From Allobosea sp. (GTDB lineage: Bacteria > Pseudomonadota > Alphaproteobacteria > Rhizobiales > Beijerinckiaceae): DNA of 64,000 bases. This document shows, piece after piece, positions 34,567 to 43,279 of this stretch. Location of the stretch: positions 62,001 to 126,000 of the forward strand of contig NZ_JAUYTP010000018.1 in the NCBI RefSeq assembly GCF_030695125.1. Direction: 5' to 3'. Both the position numbers and the translations under genes were made by a program. Below the pieces are notes generated by a model. The model saw only the letters and a list, made by a program, of their open reading frames with translations. It had not been told where the DNA came from and made no database searches. The number at the start of each line of letters is the position of its first letter. Positions within the stretch are counted from its first letter, which is position 1.

Positions 34567-35321
34567 ACGCCTCGATCTACCGGCCGGGCACGGCCAAGGC
34601 GCTGAGCCGGTCGTTGCGCGTCTATCATGGCGATCCTGCCCGCAACGCCGTGATGGATGCGCTATATGGCCGCTTCCTCAAGCCGGGCGATCTCGCCTTC
34701 GACATCGGCTCGCATGTCGGCGACCGGGTCTCGTCCTTTCGCCGGCTCGGCGCGCGCGTGGTCGCGCTGGAGCCGCAGCCGGGGCCTGCCCGCGTCCTGC
34801 GGCTTATCCATGGCCGCGACCCGCAGGTGACGCTGGTCGAGGCCGCCTGCGGCGACAAGGAAGGGCCGGTGACACTGCGGATCAACAGCGCCAATCCGAC
34901 CGTCTCGACCGCCTCCACCGCCTTCATCGGCGCGGCGAAAGGCTCGCAGGGCTGGCAGGAACAGGTCTGGGACCATGAGATCGAGGTTCCCGGCACCACG
35001 CTCGACGCGCTGATCGCGCTCCACGGCGTCCCGGCCCTGCTCAAGATCGATGTCGAGGGTTTCGAGGCGCATGTGCTGGCGGGGCTGACCCGTCCCGTGC
35101 CGGCGATCTCCTTCGAGTTCACCACAATCCAACGGGACGTCGCCGAAGCCTGCCTCGCCTTGCTGGAGACGCTGGGGCCCTATCGCTTCAATGTCGCACT
35201 GGGCGAGAGCCAGCAGCTGGAGCTAGACGAGCCCGCCAGCGCCGAGGCGATGGGCGGCTATTTGCGCGCGCTGCCGCATGAGGCGAATTCGGGCGATGTC
35301 TATGCGGTGCTCACGCCGTGA
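34563..35321 (+). CDS. FkbM-family SAM-dependent methyltransferase
   Basis: 252 residues starting MNASIYRPGTAKALSRSLRV, its ATG inside the last codons of opgH (four-base overlap). SAM motif I is DIGSHVGDRVSSFRRLG followed by VVALEP. The FkbM signature TTLDALIALHGVPALLKIDV with VEGFE is present. FkbM enzymes O-methylate sugars or polyketides. Coupling to OpgH suggests modification of osmoregulated glucans or an associated polymer; this is inference. Confidence 0.85.
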   Translation: MNASIYRPGTAKALSRSLRVYHGDPARNAVMDALYGRFLKPGDLAFDIGSHVGDRVSSFRRLGARVVALEPQPGPARVLRLIHGRDPQVTLVEAACGDKEGPVTLRINSANPTVSTASTAFIGAAKGSQGWQEQVWDHEIEVPGTTLDALIALHGVPALLKIDVEGFEAHVLAGLTRPVPAISFEFTTIQRDVAEACLALLETLGPYRFNVALGESQQLELDEPASAEAMGGYLRALPHEANSGDVYAVLTP

Positions 35322-35327
35322 CTGCGG

Positions 35328-35618
35328 TCAATGTGGAAAGGCCTGCGATGGGCGCCGCGCGGTATGCCTGACTGCAATGACGATAATGGCGTCGGTCGTT
35401 GCACGATAAAAGATTGCATAGGGGTAAGGGGGCACGACGAGCCGTCTTGTGCCTGGGCGCGTCGTGGGAGTTCCCGCGAATGGAAATTGAAGAAGGCGTT
35501 CCAGCGCCGCCTTGAGGACTATCTCTAGCATTTGGCGCGCTTGAGGCGATTGGCCATCGAGATAATCGAAAATCCGAGTGATGTCGGACCGGGCGGCGCT
35601 TCTGTAGCGCAGCTTCAC
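35328..35618 (-). CDS. RelE/ParE-family toxin
   Basis: 96 residues from a GTG at 35618 that overlaps the antitoxin stop (GTGA, four bases). The opening reads (M)KLRYRSAARSDITRIFDYLD and the core is RQMLEIVLKAALERLLQFPF ... TTRPGTRRLVVPPYPYAIFY, ending with the conserved AVRHTARRP. It is a typical ParE/RelE plasmid-stabilisation fold. A longer reading with an upstream start overlaps the antitoxin gene and is not conserved. The pair sits in a stretch with lower GC than the flanks. Confidence 0.82.
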   Translation of the reverse strand: MKLRYRSAARSDITRIFDYLDGQSPQARQMLEIVLKAALERLLQFPFAGTPTTRPGTRRLVVPPYPYAIFYRATTDAIIVIAVRHTARRPSQAFPH

Positions 35619-35830
35619 GGGCCGGCTTTCGTCCACAACGCAGCCACCTCGTCGTCCGATGCAAAACCGCCACGGTCGGCTTCGTCCAGCGCGGCAAGTT
35701 CCTCCTCCGACAGCTGATATACCTCGCTCTCGCGGGCTGTGAAGGCGAGAATCTGACGAGCGAGTTCGTCCTGCATGTCCGGAGACAATGCTTCCGTTGC
35801 GGCCAACGCCTGTTGGAGCAGTTTGGTCAT
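35615..35830 (-). CDS. Antitoxin partner of the ParE/RelE toxin
   Basis: 71 residues from ATG 35830 (MTKLLQQALAATEALSPDMQ); a TTG two codons upstream is an alternative. Small, acidic and largely helical, with a C-terminal acidic segment (YQLSEEELAALDEADRGGFA ... VAALWTKAGP) that fits a toxin-wrapping tail. I recognise the pattern as the usual partner of RelE/ParE toxins in Rhizobiales but not a classical ribbon-helix-helix, so the DNA-binding type is uncertain. Confidence 0.75.
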   Translation of the reverse strand: MTKLLQQALAATEALSPDMQDELARQILAFTARESEVYQLSEEELAALDEADRGGFASDDEVAALWTKAGP

Positions 35831-35920
35831 GCCCAACCATACCTAAAATCAGCAGTCCTTGCTATGGCGTGTGTGATCGTTCCCGCCGCCGGCATGTCGG
35901 CCACATCATCAGGATCCATC

Positions 35921-36886
35921 ATGCACGCTGTTTTGCGCCCCCTCATCTTCGCCCTCGCTCTCTCCGCTGCGCCCGCGCTGGCCGCCAGCGACGTCGCCGT
36001 CGAGGTCAGGAACGAGTCCGAGCCGGTGCTCTGCGCCGAGAAGGACAACGTCACGATCAAGGCCATCTCGCCCGAGGTGCGGCGCTTCCAGATCGAGGCC
36101 GCGCATCCCGCCTATATCGCCGGCCTGATCCGCGACAACTGGGAGGCCGACTGGACCGCCTGCGACATGACGGGCGACCCCGTCTTCGCCGCCGCCACCC
36201 CGCCACGCCGCGTCACCTTCTATGAGAGCATCGAGTACTGGCTCGTGGGCTACACCTTCCCGACCTTCTGGCGCCCGTCCGATACGACCTTCAAGGTGGG
36301 CGACCGGGTCGAGAAGGGCCTGCATCTCGTCCAGCTCTGGAAGCTTGGCAAGGACCGCTCGCACGAGCTGCTCGTGGTCTATCCGCAGGATGGCTACTGG
36401 CGCGCCAGGCCGATGCCGCCCTCGCAGCTCGCCGCCACGGCCTATGGCTCGTCCTTTCTGGTCGGCCCGATCGTTCAGGATGGCGCGCGACCCGTCGTCA
36501 ACATCAGGGAGATCGAGTTCGACCCCAAGACGACCTCGTTCAAGCTGAGCTTCAAGGACGGTTCCAACGGCACGCTGAAGCTCGAGGGCGTCGATGAGAA
36601 CCGCATGGTGCTGGATGTCGTGCTCGACAGGCCGGTGACCGGCGGCAACGCCTTCGTGGCGCTGCGCTCGATGTATGTCACAGAGGGCAACAACGATGTC
36701 GCGCACATCGCCCTTCGCGAGCCCGGCGCCAAGGGCTGGCGCGAAGAGAAGCTGATGCCGTTCACGGGCGGCAAGGCGACCGACATCTGGATGGGCCGCA
36801 CCACCCATTCGCGTCACAACACCTCCTCGCCCGACATGGTCTTCCGGAACTTCTCGAAGGACCCGAACCCGCCGGCGAAGAAGTAG
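35921..36886 (+). CDS. Exported protein of unknown function
   Basis: 321 residues from ATG 35921 with AGGA seven bases upstream. A clear Sec signal peptide (MHAVLRPLIFALALSAAPAL-AAS) is followed by a beta-rich mature protein of about 300 residues with repeated short strands: FQIEAAHPAYIAGLIRDNWE, RRVTFYESIEYWLVGYTFPT, VGPIVQDGARPVVNIREIEF, FVALRSMYVTEGNNDVAHIA. I recognise no catalytic motif. It is likely periplasmic or outer-surface, possibly polysaccharide-associated, but I make no functional claim. Confidence 0.7.
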   Translation: MHAVLRPLIFALALSAAPALAASDVAVEVRNESEPVLCAEKDNVTIKAISPEVRRFQIEAAHPAYIAGLIRDNWEADWTACDMTGDPVFAAATPPRRVTFYESIEYWLVGYTFPTFWRPSDTTFKVGDRVEKGLHLVQLWKLGKDRSHELLVVYPQDGYWRARPMPPSQLAATAYGSSFLVGPIVQDGARPVVNIREIEFDPKTTSFKLSFKDGSNGTLKLEGVDENRMVLDVVLDRPVTGGNAFVALRSMYVTEGNNDVAHIALREPGAKGWREEKLMPFTGGKATDIWMGRTTHSRHNTSSPDMVFRNFSKDPNPPAKK

Positions 36887-36894
36887 GACGTTCG

Positions 36895-36974
36895 GTCATT
36901 GCGAGCGCAGCGAAGCAGTCCAGGACGGCCGCGCTCTGCGCCGATCCGGATCGCTTCGCTGCGCTGGCAATCAC
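36895..36974. repeat. Palindromic intergenic repeat (REP-like)
   Basis: Arms GTCATTGCGAGCGCAGCGAA (from 36895) and its imperfect complement ending at 36974 (TTCGCTGCGCTGGCAATCAC) enclose a roughly 35-base loop. This is a common type of extragenic palindrome in alphaproteobacteria, between the exported-protein gene and the isomerase gene. Confidence 0.65.
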
Positions 36975-37072
36975 GCGGTTCCGGAACGCTTCACGTCGTT
37001 GACGCGTTGCCGCATGACGCGGGGCGCGCATCGCGCTAGCCTTGCGGGACCGTCACCAGCTTCGAGACCGCC

Positions 37073-37882
37073 ATGCCGCGCTTTGCCGCCAATCTGTCGA
37101 TGATGTTCACCGAATGGGCGTTCCTGGACCGCTTCAAGGCGGCGTCGGATGCCGGCTTTGCGGCGGTGGAGTTCCTGTTCCCCTATGAGCACGCGGCCGA
37201 GCAGGTCGGTTTGGCGCTTGCCGGTGGAGAGCTTCAGCAGGCGCTGTTCAACCTGCCACCGGGCGATTTTTCCAAGGGCGAGCGTGGCATCGCGGCGCTC
37301 GCCGGCCGCGAGGACGAATTCAGGGCAGGTGTCGAGACTGCGCTCGCCTATGCCCATGCAACGGGCGTGAAGCGTCTGCACATGATGGCGGGTCTCGCCG
37401 ACCCCGACGACGCCAACGCGCAGGCGGCCTATCGCGCCTCGCTCGCCTTCGCCGCCGATGCGCTGGCGCCCCACGGCATCGACCTTTTGCTCGAGCCGAT
37501 CAACGGCCGGGACATGCCGGGCTATTTCCTCAATGATTTCGACCGGGCTGCGGCCTATGTCCGCGAGGCCGGGCGGCAGAACGTCAAGCTGCAGTTCGAC
37601 ATGTATCATTGCGAGCTGATCCATGGCGACGTGGCCGGCAAACTGAGGGCGCTTTATCCCCTCGTCGGCCATGTCCAGATCGCCAGCGCGGCGGGACGCC
37701 ACGAGCCCGACGGACTCGGCCCCGATTATCCGGCGCTCTTCGGGCTGCTGGACGAGCTCGGCTATGATGGCTTCGTCGGCTGCGAGTACCGGCCGCGCGC
37801 CGGCACGCTGGAAGGGCTTGGCTGGTTTGCGCCCTATCGGCGCCATGATTTCCCCCGCCCCGACCCGCTGGACATCGCCTGA
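37073..37882 (+). CDS. otnI: Hydroxypyruvate/2-oxo-tetronate isomerase (Hyi/OtnI family)
   Basis: 269 residues, a xylose-isomerase-like TIM barrel: MPRFAANLSMMFTEWAFLDR, GFAAVEFLFPYEH, LLLEPINGRDMPGYFLNDFD, NVKLQFDMYHCELIHGD, GHVQIASAAGRHEPDGLGPD. Metal-ligand Glu and Asp/His residues (EPIN, DMYH, and the final GCEYRP) are in place. It interconverts hydroxypyruvate and tartronate semialdehyde, or the 2-oxo-tetronates; the two specificities cannot be separated by eye. Its stop overlaps the glucokinase start by one base. Confidence 0.85.
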   Translation: MPRFAANLSMMFTEWAFLDRFKAASDAGFAAVEFLFPYEHAAEQVGLALAGGELQQALFNLPPGDFSKGERGIAALAGREDEFRAGVETALAYAHATGVKRLHMMAGLADPDDANAQAAYRASLAFAADALAPHGIDLLLEPINGRDMPGYFLNDFDRAAAYVREAGRQNVKLQFDMYHCELIHGDVAGKLRALYPLVGHVQIASAAGRHEPDGLGPDYPALFGLLDELGYDGFVGCEYRPRAGTLEGLGWFAPYRRHDFPRPDPLDIA

Positions 37883-38880
37883 TGGTGGGCTTCTCCTATC
37901 CGCTGCTGGTCGCCGATGTCGGCGGGACGAATTGTCGTCTGTCGCTGGTCGCGCAGGCCGGCTCGGCGCCGGCTCATCTCGCGCGCGTCCCAACCGGCAA
38001 CCACGCGACGCCGGAAGCGGCGCTGGAGGCCGTCCTGACGACGCTGTCGCAAAGGCCGCGCTCGGCGGTTCTGGCTGTCGCCGGGCCGCTCGAGGGGCGC
38101 GCCGCCCAGCTGACCAACGCCCGCTGGCATTTCGACGGCCCCGAACTCGGTCGCGCGCTGGGGCTGGAGCAGGGGCTGCTGGTCAATGATTTCGAGGCCC
38201 AGGCGGCGTCGCTCGCCGTCCTGGGCGAAGCCGATGTGACGACGCTGGTCGCCGGCGATCCGGACCCGCAGGGCGCCCGTCTCGTGCTTGGGCCGGGCAC
38301 GGGCTTCGGGGCGGCGGCGCTGGTGACCCGGGCCGGGCGCGGCGTCATCGTGCCCACGGAAAGCGGCCATATCGGCATCGGCCCGGAGGATCCGACTGAA
38401 CACAAGATCTGGTCGGCGCTGACGGTGGGTCTGCCGCGCGTCACCGTGGAAGGCCTGCTCAGCGGCGACGGCCTGGTGCGCTTCCACCGGGCGGTCGCCA
38501 GCGAGTCAGGCATGCTCGAGCTCGATGTCAGCGCCGCCGACGTGACGACGCTGGCGCTCGACGGCGATCCGACCGCGCTGATGGCGGTGGTCTGCTTCTG
38601 GCGGCTTTTGGCGCGGGTGGCAGGCGATCTCGCGCTCGCCTTCAAGGCGACGGGCGGTGTCTACATCTCCGGCGGCATCGTGCCGCGCCTGCTGCCCCTG
38701 GCCGAGCGCGGCGCGATCGGCGCGGTGTTCGCCGGCAAGCCGCCGATGGAGGATCTGGCGGCGCGCTTTGCCCTGCATGTCATCACGGCGGGCGACGGCG
38801 CCGAGCGGGGCCTGGCTGCGATCGCCGCTGCGCCGGAGCGTTTCGGCCTCGACGATCCCGCGCGGTTGTGGTTTGCCTGA
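37882..38880 (+). CDS. glk: Glucokinase (Glk family)
   Basis: 332 residues. Glk phosphorylates glucose with ATP. Visible motifs: the phosphate-1 loop VADVGGTNCRLSL, the connect/sugar-binding region GLLVNDFEAQAASLAVLGEA (catalytic Asp in NDFEA), and the phosphate-2 loop LVLGPGTGFGAAALV, then TESGHIGIGPED. The one-base overlap (TGATG) with the isomerase gene indicates a two-gene operon of sugar metabolism. Confidence 0.88.
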   Translation: MVGFSYPLLVADVGGTNCRLSLVAQAGSAPAHLARVPTGNHATPEAALEAVLTTLSQRPRSAVLAVAGPLEGRAAQLTNARWHFDGPELGRALGLEQGLLVNDFEAQAASLAVLGEADVTTLVAGDPDPQGARLVLGPGTGFGAAALVTRAGRGVIVPTESGHIGIGPEDPTEHKIWSALTVGLPRVTVEGLLSGDGLVRFHRAVASESGMLELDVSAADVTTLALDGDPTALMAVVCFWRLLARVAGDLALAFKATGGVYISGGIVPRLLPLAERGAIGAVFAGKPPMEDLAARFALHVITAGDGAERGLAAIAAAPERFGLDDPARLWFA

Positions 38881-38928
38881 GCCAAGCGCGCCGGCCGGCG
38901 GGCTGCTAACCGACCGTCGCGCGCCGCC

Positions 38929-39975
38929 TTGTTCGCCATCCTCCCCATACAGGCGCTCCGCGCGCTCGCGGCCTTCATGGTCGCCGTGCATCATGTCCAG
39001 CCCGACGCCATGGTGCTCGCCCGGCAGGCCGGACTGAGCTTCGAACGCAACGACTGGCTGCCCTGGATGGCGGGCGTCGACATCTTCTTCGTCGTCTCCG
39101 GCTTCATCATGGTCCACGCCTCGGATGCGCTGTTCGGGCGTCCCGGCGCGCCGACGCTGTTCCTGCAACGCCGACTGGTGCGGATCGTGCCGCTCTACTG
39201 GGTGGCGACGTCACTGTTCCTGATAATGGGCCTGCTCGTCCCGGCACTGCTCAACTCCGGCGCGCCCAGCCTGGGGCAGATCGCCGCCTCCTATCTGTTC
39301 TGGCCCGCTGCATCGACCCAAGGCGTCGTCCAGCCAGTTTACTCGCTCGGCTGGACGCTGAACTACGAGATGCTGTTTTACGGGCTGTTTGCCGCGGCGC
39401 TACTGCTGCCGCGGCGCTTCGTGGTTCCGGCGGTCACTCTGGCGCTGATGACGCTGGTCGGGAGCGAGGCGCTGGTCGGGCCGCTGCCGCTGCCCTTCGG
39501 TTTCTGGGGCCAGCCGATCGTGCTCGAGTTCGCAGCCGGCATGGGCCTGGCACTGCTGCGGCAACGCGGCCTGCGGCTGAACGCGGCCCTGCGTGGGGCG
39601 CTGGTGGCGGGCGCCCTCTTGCTTCTGCTGCTGGGCCAGCATCTGCCGCTGCAGGCCGGCCCCTGGCGCGATCTCGCCCTGCACGGCACCGCGGCGACGC
39701 TTCTGGTGCTGGCTGCGGTGTCGGGCCGACAGGAGGGCGCGCCGTCGCCGCTGTTGACGGCCCTGGCACGGGTGGGCGACGCGTCCTACGCACTCTACCT
39801 CATTCATCCTTTCGCGATCCGCGGCTTGCGCGAGGTCTTCATGCGCATCGGTCTGCATGAGCCCGGCTTGTTCGTCGCGGTTGCGCTGGCTGGGGCGGTC
39901 GTCGCGGCGCTGGTCGTCCACCGGTTGTTCGAGGTTCCCGTGACGCGCGGGCTGAGGCGGTGGTCGGGCGCCTGA
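38929..39975 (+). CDS. Acyltransferase family 3 membrane protein
   Basis: 348 residues from a TTG at 38929. About ten membrane helices; family motifs IQALRALAAFMVAVHHV (the R-A-L-A block with the catalytic His) and GVDIFFVVSGFIMVHAS, then RRLVRIVPLYWVAT. Such proteins O-acylate exopolysaccharides, lipopolysaccharide or other surface polymers. The actual substrate is unknown. It follows glk by 48 bases and is probably independent or at the end of the same transcript. Confidence 0.85.
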   Translation: MFAILPIQALRALAAFMVAVHHVQPDAMVLARQAGLSFERNDWLPWMAGVDIFFVVSGFIMVHASDALFGRPGAPTLFLQRRLVRIVPLYWVATSLFLIMGLLVPALLNSGAPSLGQIAASYLFWPAASTQGVVQPVYSLGWTLNYEMLFYGLFAAALLLPRRFVVPAVTLALMTLVGSEALVGPLPLPFGFWGQPIVLEFAAGMGLALLRQRGLRLNAALRGALVAGALLLLLLGQHLPLQAGPWRDLALHGTAATLLVLAAVSGRQEGAPSPLLTALARVGDASYALYLIHPFAIRGLREVFMRIGLHEPGLFVAVALAGAVVAALVVHRLFEVPVTRGLRRWSGA

Positions 39976-39985
39976 GGCGGCCTGC

Positions 39986-40324
39986 CTATCGCAGGCGCCG
40001 GCCCTTCAGCGACTGGCCGACGACGCCACCGCTGCGGCGGCGCTCGGCGCGCCGGGCCTTGATCGCCTCGACATGCTCGGGCTGCGGATAATAGCCGCGC
40101 TCCATGATTTCGAGGGCATATTCCTCGTAGGTCAGGCCGAGCGCCTGCGCGTTGTCCTCGCGGCGCAAGGCAATGTCGCGCGGCTTCCGCCAGGCCTTGC
40201 GATGCGCAAAGCGCCAGTCGAAGGTGCTGCCGATGGCGCCGGAGCCCGTCGCCGCGCGGCGCTTGCGCGGCTTCAGCGGCGGGCCGCCATTATGGCCGAT
40301 CCCGATCGTGCGTCGACGCGGCAT
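39986..40324 (-). CDS. Small basic protein with IGHNGGPPL motif
   Basis: 112 residues, very rich in Arg and Lys. The start MPRRRTIGIGHNGGPPLKPR carries the IGHNGGPPL motif that recurs in short hypothetical proteins of Rhizobiales chromosomes and phages. The middle segment (GLTYEEYALEIMERGYYPQ) looks structured. No function known. It converges with the acyltransferase (ten-base gap) and is divergent from the ABC-F gene. Confidence 0.65.
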   Translation of the reverse strand: MPRRRTIGIGHNGGPPLKPRKRRAATGSGAIGSTFDWRFAHRKAWRKPRDIALRREDNAQALGLTYEEYALEIMERGYYPQPEHVEAIKARRAERRRSGGVVGQSLKGRRLR

Positions 40325-40461
40325 GGTCTTTGAACTCCGGAGCCTGTGACCCCATGTCAGGGGTCACAGCGGCACACGCAAGCCTCGCGCCAGAAGCTGC
40401 GGGCGTGACATCTCGGGCCTGCCGGTCTATCCCGCCTGCATTCCCCCTCACGGACACCACC

Positions 40462-42270
40462 ATGGCTCCCTTGCTCCATCTGCGCGACGTCGCGCTCACC
40501 TTCGGCGGACAACCGCTGCTGGAAGCGGCCGAAATCGCGGTCTCGGCCGGGGAGCGCGTCTGTCTTGTCGGCCGCAACGGCTCGGGCAAGTCGACCCTGC
40601 TCAAGATCGCCGCCGGGCTGGTCGAGCCCGACAAGGCGGTCCGCTTCGTCCAGCCGGGCTGCACCGTGCGCTATCTGCCGCAGGAGCCGGACTTCACCGG
40701 CTACAAGACGTCGCTGGCCTATGTCGAGGCGGGGCTGGGACCGGGCGACGACGCGTATCGCGCGCAGTATCTGATCGACGAGCTCGGCCTTACCGGCGAC
40801 GAGGACCCCGCGACGATGTCGGGCGGCGAATCACGCCGTGCCGCGCTGGCGCGGGTGCTGGCGCCGGAACCCGACATCCTGCTGCTCGACGAGCCGACCA
40901 ACCATCTCGACCTGCCGGTGATCGAATGGCTCGAACAGGAGTTGAAGTCGCTGCGCTCGGCGATGGTGCTGATCAGCCATGATCGGCGCTTCCTGACGAC
41001 GTTGTCACGCGCCACGATCTGGCTCGACCGCGGCCTGACGCGGCGCATGGACAAGGGCTTCGGCGAGTTCGAGACCTGGCGCGACGAGGTTCTCGCCCAG
41101 GAGGAAATCGACCGGCACAAGCTCGACCGCAAGATCGCCCGCGAGGAGGACTGGCTGCGCTACGGCGTCAGCGCGCGCCGCACCCGCAACCAGCGCCGGT
41201 TGGGCGAACTCCACGGCCTACGCGAGCAGCGCCGCACCGCGCGCTTCGCCGTCGGCAGCGTCAAGCTCGAGGCCAGCGAGGCGCAGACCTCGGGCAAGCT
41301 GGTGATCGAGGCGGTCAATGTCGCCAAGGCCTTCGGCTCGAATGTGGTGATCAAGGATCTGTCGCTGCGCGTCGCTCGCGGTGACCGGATCGGCATCGTC
41401 GGCCCCAATGGCGCTGGCAAGACGACGCTGATCAACCTTTTGACCGGGCAGCTCGCGCCCGATTCCGGCACGGTGAAGCTCGGCGTCTCGCTGGAGATGG
41501 TGACGCTCGACCAGCGCCGCGAGAGCCTCGATCCCGCGACGCCGCTGGGAGATGCGCTCACCGGCGGTGGCTCGGACCAGGTCATGGTCGGCGACACGCC
41601 GCGCCATGTCATCGCCTATATGAAGGATTTCCTGTTCCAGCCGCTGCAGCGGCGCACGCCGGTCGGGGCGCTGTCAGGCGGCGAGCGCGGCCGGCTGATG
41701 CTGGCGCGCGCCCTGGCGAAGCCCTCCAACATGCTGGTGCTGGACGAGCCGACCAACGATCTCGACCTCGAGACGCTCGACCTGCTGCAGGAGCTGCTGG
41801 CCGACTACAAGGGCACGGTTCTGCTGGTCAGCCATGACCGCGACTTCATCGACCGCGTCGTCTCGGCGACGCTGATCTCGGATGGCGACGGCGTCTGGAC
41901 CGAGTTTGCCGGCGGCTACACCGACATGCTGGCGCAGCGCGGCCGCGGCGTCGGGGCGAAGGTGCGGGCCGTCTCGGGCAAGTCGCCGGCCGGCGAGGTT
42001 GCGCCGGTCGCGACCGCACCGGCTCTCGTCAACAAGCGCAAGCTCTCCTTCAACGAGAAGCATGCGCTGGAGACGCTGCCCAAGCGCATCGAAGTCCTTC
42101 AGGCGGAGGCGGCGAAGCTGACGACGGCGATGGCCGGCGACCTCTACACCCGCGACCCCAAGCTCTTCGCCAAGGCGACGGCGCGGCTGGAAGAGGTCAC
42201 CCGCGAGATCGCCCAGTCGGAGGAACGCTGGCTGGCGCTGGAAATGCTGCAGGAGGAGATCGGGGCCTGA
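40462..42270 (+). CDS. uup: ABC-F family ATPase (Uup-type)
   Basis: 602 residues, two ABC cassettes with no membrane segment. Cassette 1: Walker A GRNGSGKST, signature MSGGESRRAALARVL, Walker B ILLLDEPTNHLDL. Cassette 2: GPNGAGKTT, LSGGERGRLMLARAL, MLVLDEPTNDLDL. The inter-domain linker (about 220-290, Arg/Glu-rich helix) and a C-terminal coiled coil (LETLPKRIEVLQAEAAKLTT) with lysine-rich spacer suggest Uup rather than EttA. ABC-F proteins act on the ribosome or on DNA structures. Start at ATG 40462. Confidence 0.88.
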   Translation: MAPLLHLRDVALTFGGQPLLEAAEIAVSAGERVCLVGRNGSGKSTLLKIAAGLVEPDKAVRFVQPGCTVRYLPQEPDFTGYKTSLAYVEAGLGPGDDAYRAQYLIDELGLTGDEDPATMSGGESRRAALARVLAPEPDILLLDEPTNHLDLPVIEWLEQELKSLRSAMVLISHDRRFLTTLSRATIWLDRGLTRRMDKGFGEFETWRDEVLAQEEIDRHKLDRKIAREEDWLRYGVSARRTRNQRRLGELHGLREQRRTARFAVGSVKLEASEAQTSGKLVIEAVNVAKAFGSNVVIKDLSLRVARGDRIGIVGPNGAGKTTLINLLTGQLAPDSGTVKLGVSLEMVTLDQRRESLDPATPLGDALTGGGSDQVMVGDTPRHVIAYMKDFLFQPLQRRTPVGALSGGERGRLMLARALAKPSNMLVLDEPTNDLDLETLDLLQELLADYKGTVLLVSHDRDFIDRVVSATLISDGDGVWTEFAGGYTDMLAQRGRGVGAKVRAVSGKSPAGEVAPVATAPALVNKRKLSFNEKHALETLPKRIEVLQAEAAKLTTAMAGDLYTRDPKLFAKATARLEEVTREIAQSEERWLALEMLQEEIGA

Positions 42271-42378
42271 CGCCCATCCGCCATACATTTCCCGTCTCGG
42301 CCCAATCGCGAAAACGCATTTGTTGACGGCGCGGAATCTGCCCAAAGATCGCGCCACATCACAAGGCGAGGATACGCG

Positions 42379-43125
42379 ATGAGACTCAACGGCAAGACGG
42401 CGCTGATCACCGGCGCGGCACAGGGATTCGGGTTCGGCATCGCCGAGACCTTCGTCAGGGAAGGCGCGCGCGTCGCGGTGCTCGACCTCAACGGCGAGAA
42501 GGCGAAGGAAGCCGCCGGCGCGATCGGCGGCGGGGCTTTCGCCGTGACCTGCGACGTCGCCAAGGCCGCCAGCGTCAATGAGGCGGTGGCAGGGATCATC
42601 GCCGCGTTCGGCCGGCTCGACATCGTCGTCAACAATGCCGGCACGAGCCATCGCAACATGCCGATGACCGACGTCTCCGAGGAGGAGTTCGACCGGGTCT
42701 TCGCCGTCAACGTCAAGTCGATCTATCTGATGGCGAAGGCGACGGTGCCGCATTTCCGCGAACAGGGCGGCGGCGTGATCCTCAATATCGGCTCGACGGC
42801 GGGCGTCCGGCCGCGGCCCGGCCTGACCTGGTACAACGGCTCCAAGGGCGCGGTGAACCTGCTCTCGAAGTCGATGGCGGTGGAGCTGGCGCCGGATCGG
42901 ATCCGCGTCAACGCGATTGCGCCGGTGGCGGGCGAAACGCCGCTGCTGGCGACCTTCATGGGCGAGGATACGCCGGAGAAGCGCGCGCAGTTCCGCGCCA
43001 CGATTCCCTGGGGCCGGCTCTCGACGCCGCAGGACATGGCCAATGCGGCGCTGTTCCTGTGCTCGGACGAGGCGGAGATGGTTACCGGTTCAGTGCTGGC
43101 CGTCGACGGCGGCCGCTGCATCTGA
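42379..43125 (+). CDS. Short-chain dehydrogenase/reductase (SDR)
   Basis: 248 residues, classical SDR: cofactor loop TGAAQGFGFGIAETF, NNAG at about 85-88 (IVVNNAGTSHRNMPM), catalytic Ser (LNIGSTAGVRP) with Tyr-x3-Lys (WYNGSKGAVNLL), and the family C-terminus MVTGSVLAVDGGRCI. It resembles FabG-like 3-oxoacyl reductases and glucose/ribitol dehydrogenases, so the substrate is open. Preference for NAD(H) is suggested by the Asp at the end of strand 2 (VAVLDLNGE). A TTGACG lies upstream within the 108-base leader. Confidence 0.88.
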   Translation: MRLNGKTALITGAAQGFGFGIAETFVREGARVAVLDLNGEKAKEAAGAIGGGAFAVTCDVAKAASVNEAVAGIIAAFGRLDIVVNNAGTSHRNMPMTDVSEEEFDRVFAVNVKSIYLMAKATVPHFREQGGGVILNIGSTAGVRPRPGLTWYNGSKGAVNLLSKSMAVELAPDRIRVNAIAPVAGETPLLATFMGEDTPEKRAQFRATIPWGRLSTPQDMANAALFLCSDEAEMVTGSVLAVDGGRCI

Positions 43126-43279
43126 GAGCGCTGCCAATCCGCCATCGCGGCCGTCTGACGCGGCGTTCTGCGCTTCCGGTGCTCACGGACCCATGTCCGC
43201 TCCGCTCCGGTTCTCGAACGCCGCGCCAGCCGACTCACGCTGACGAATTGTCAGCTGCTCTCAGGCGGTGCGCCGAGCT

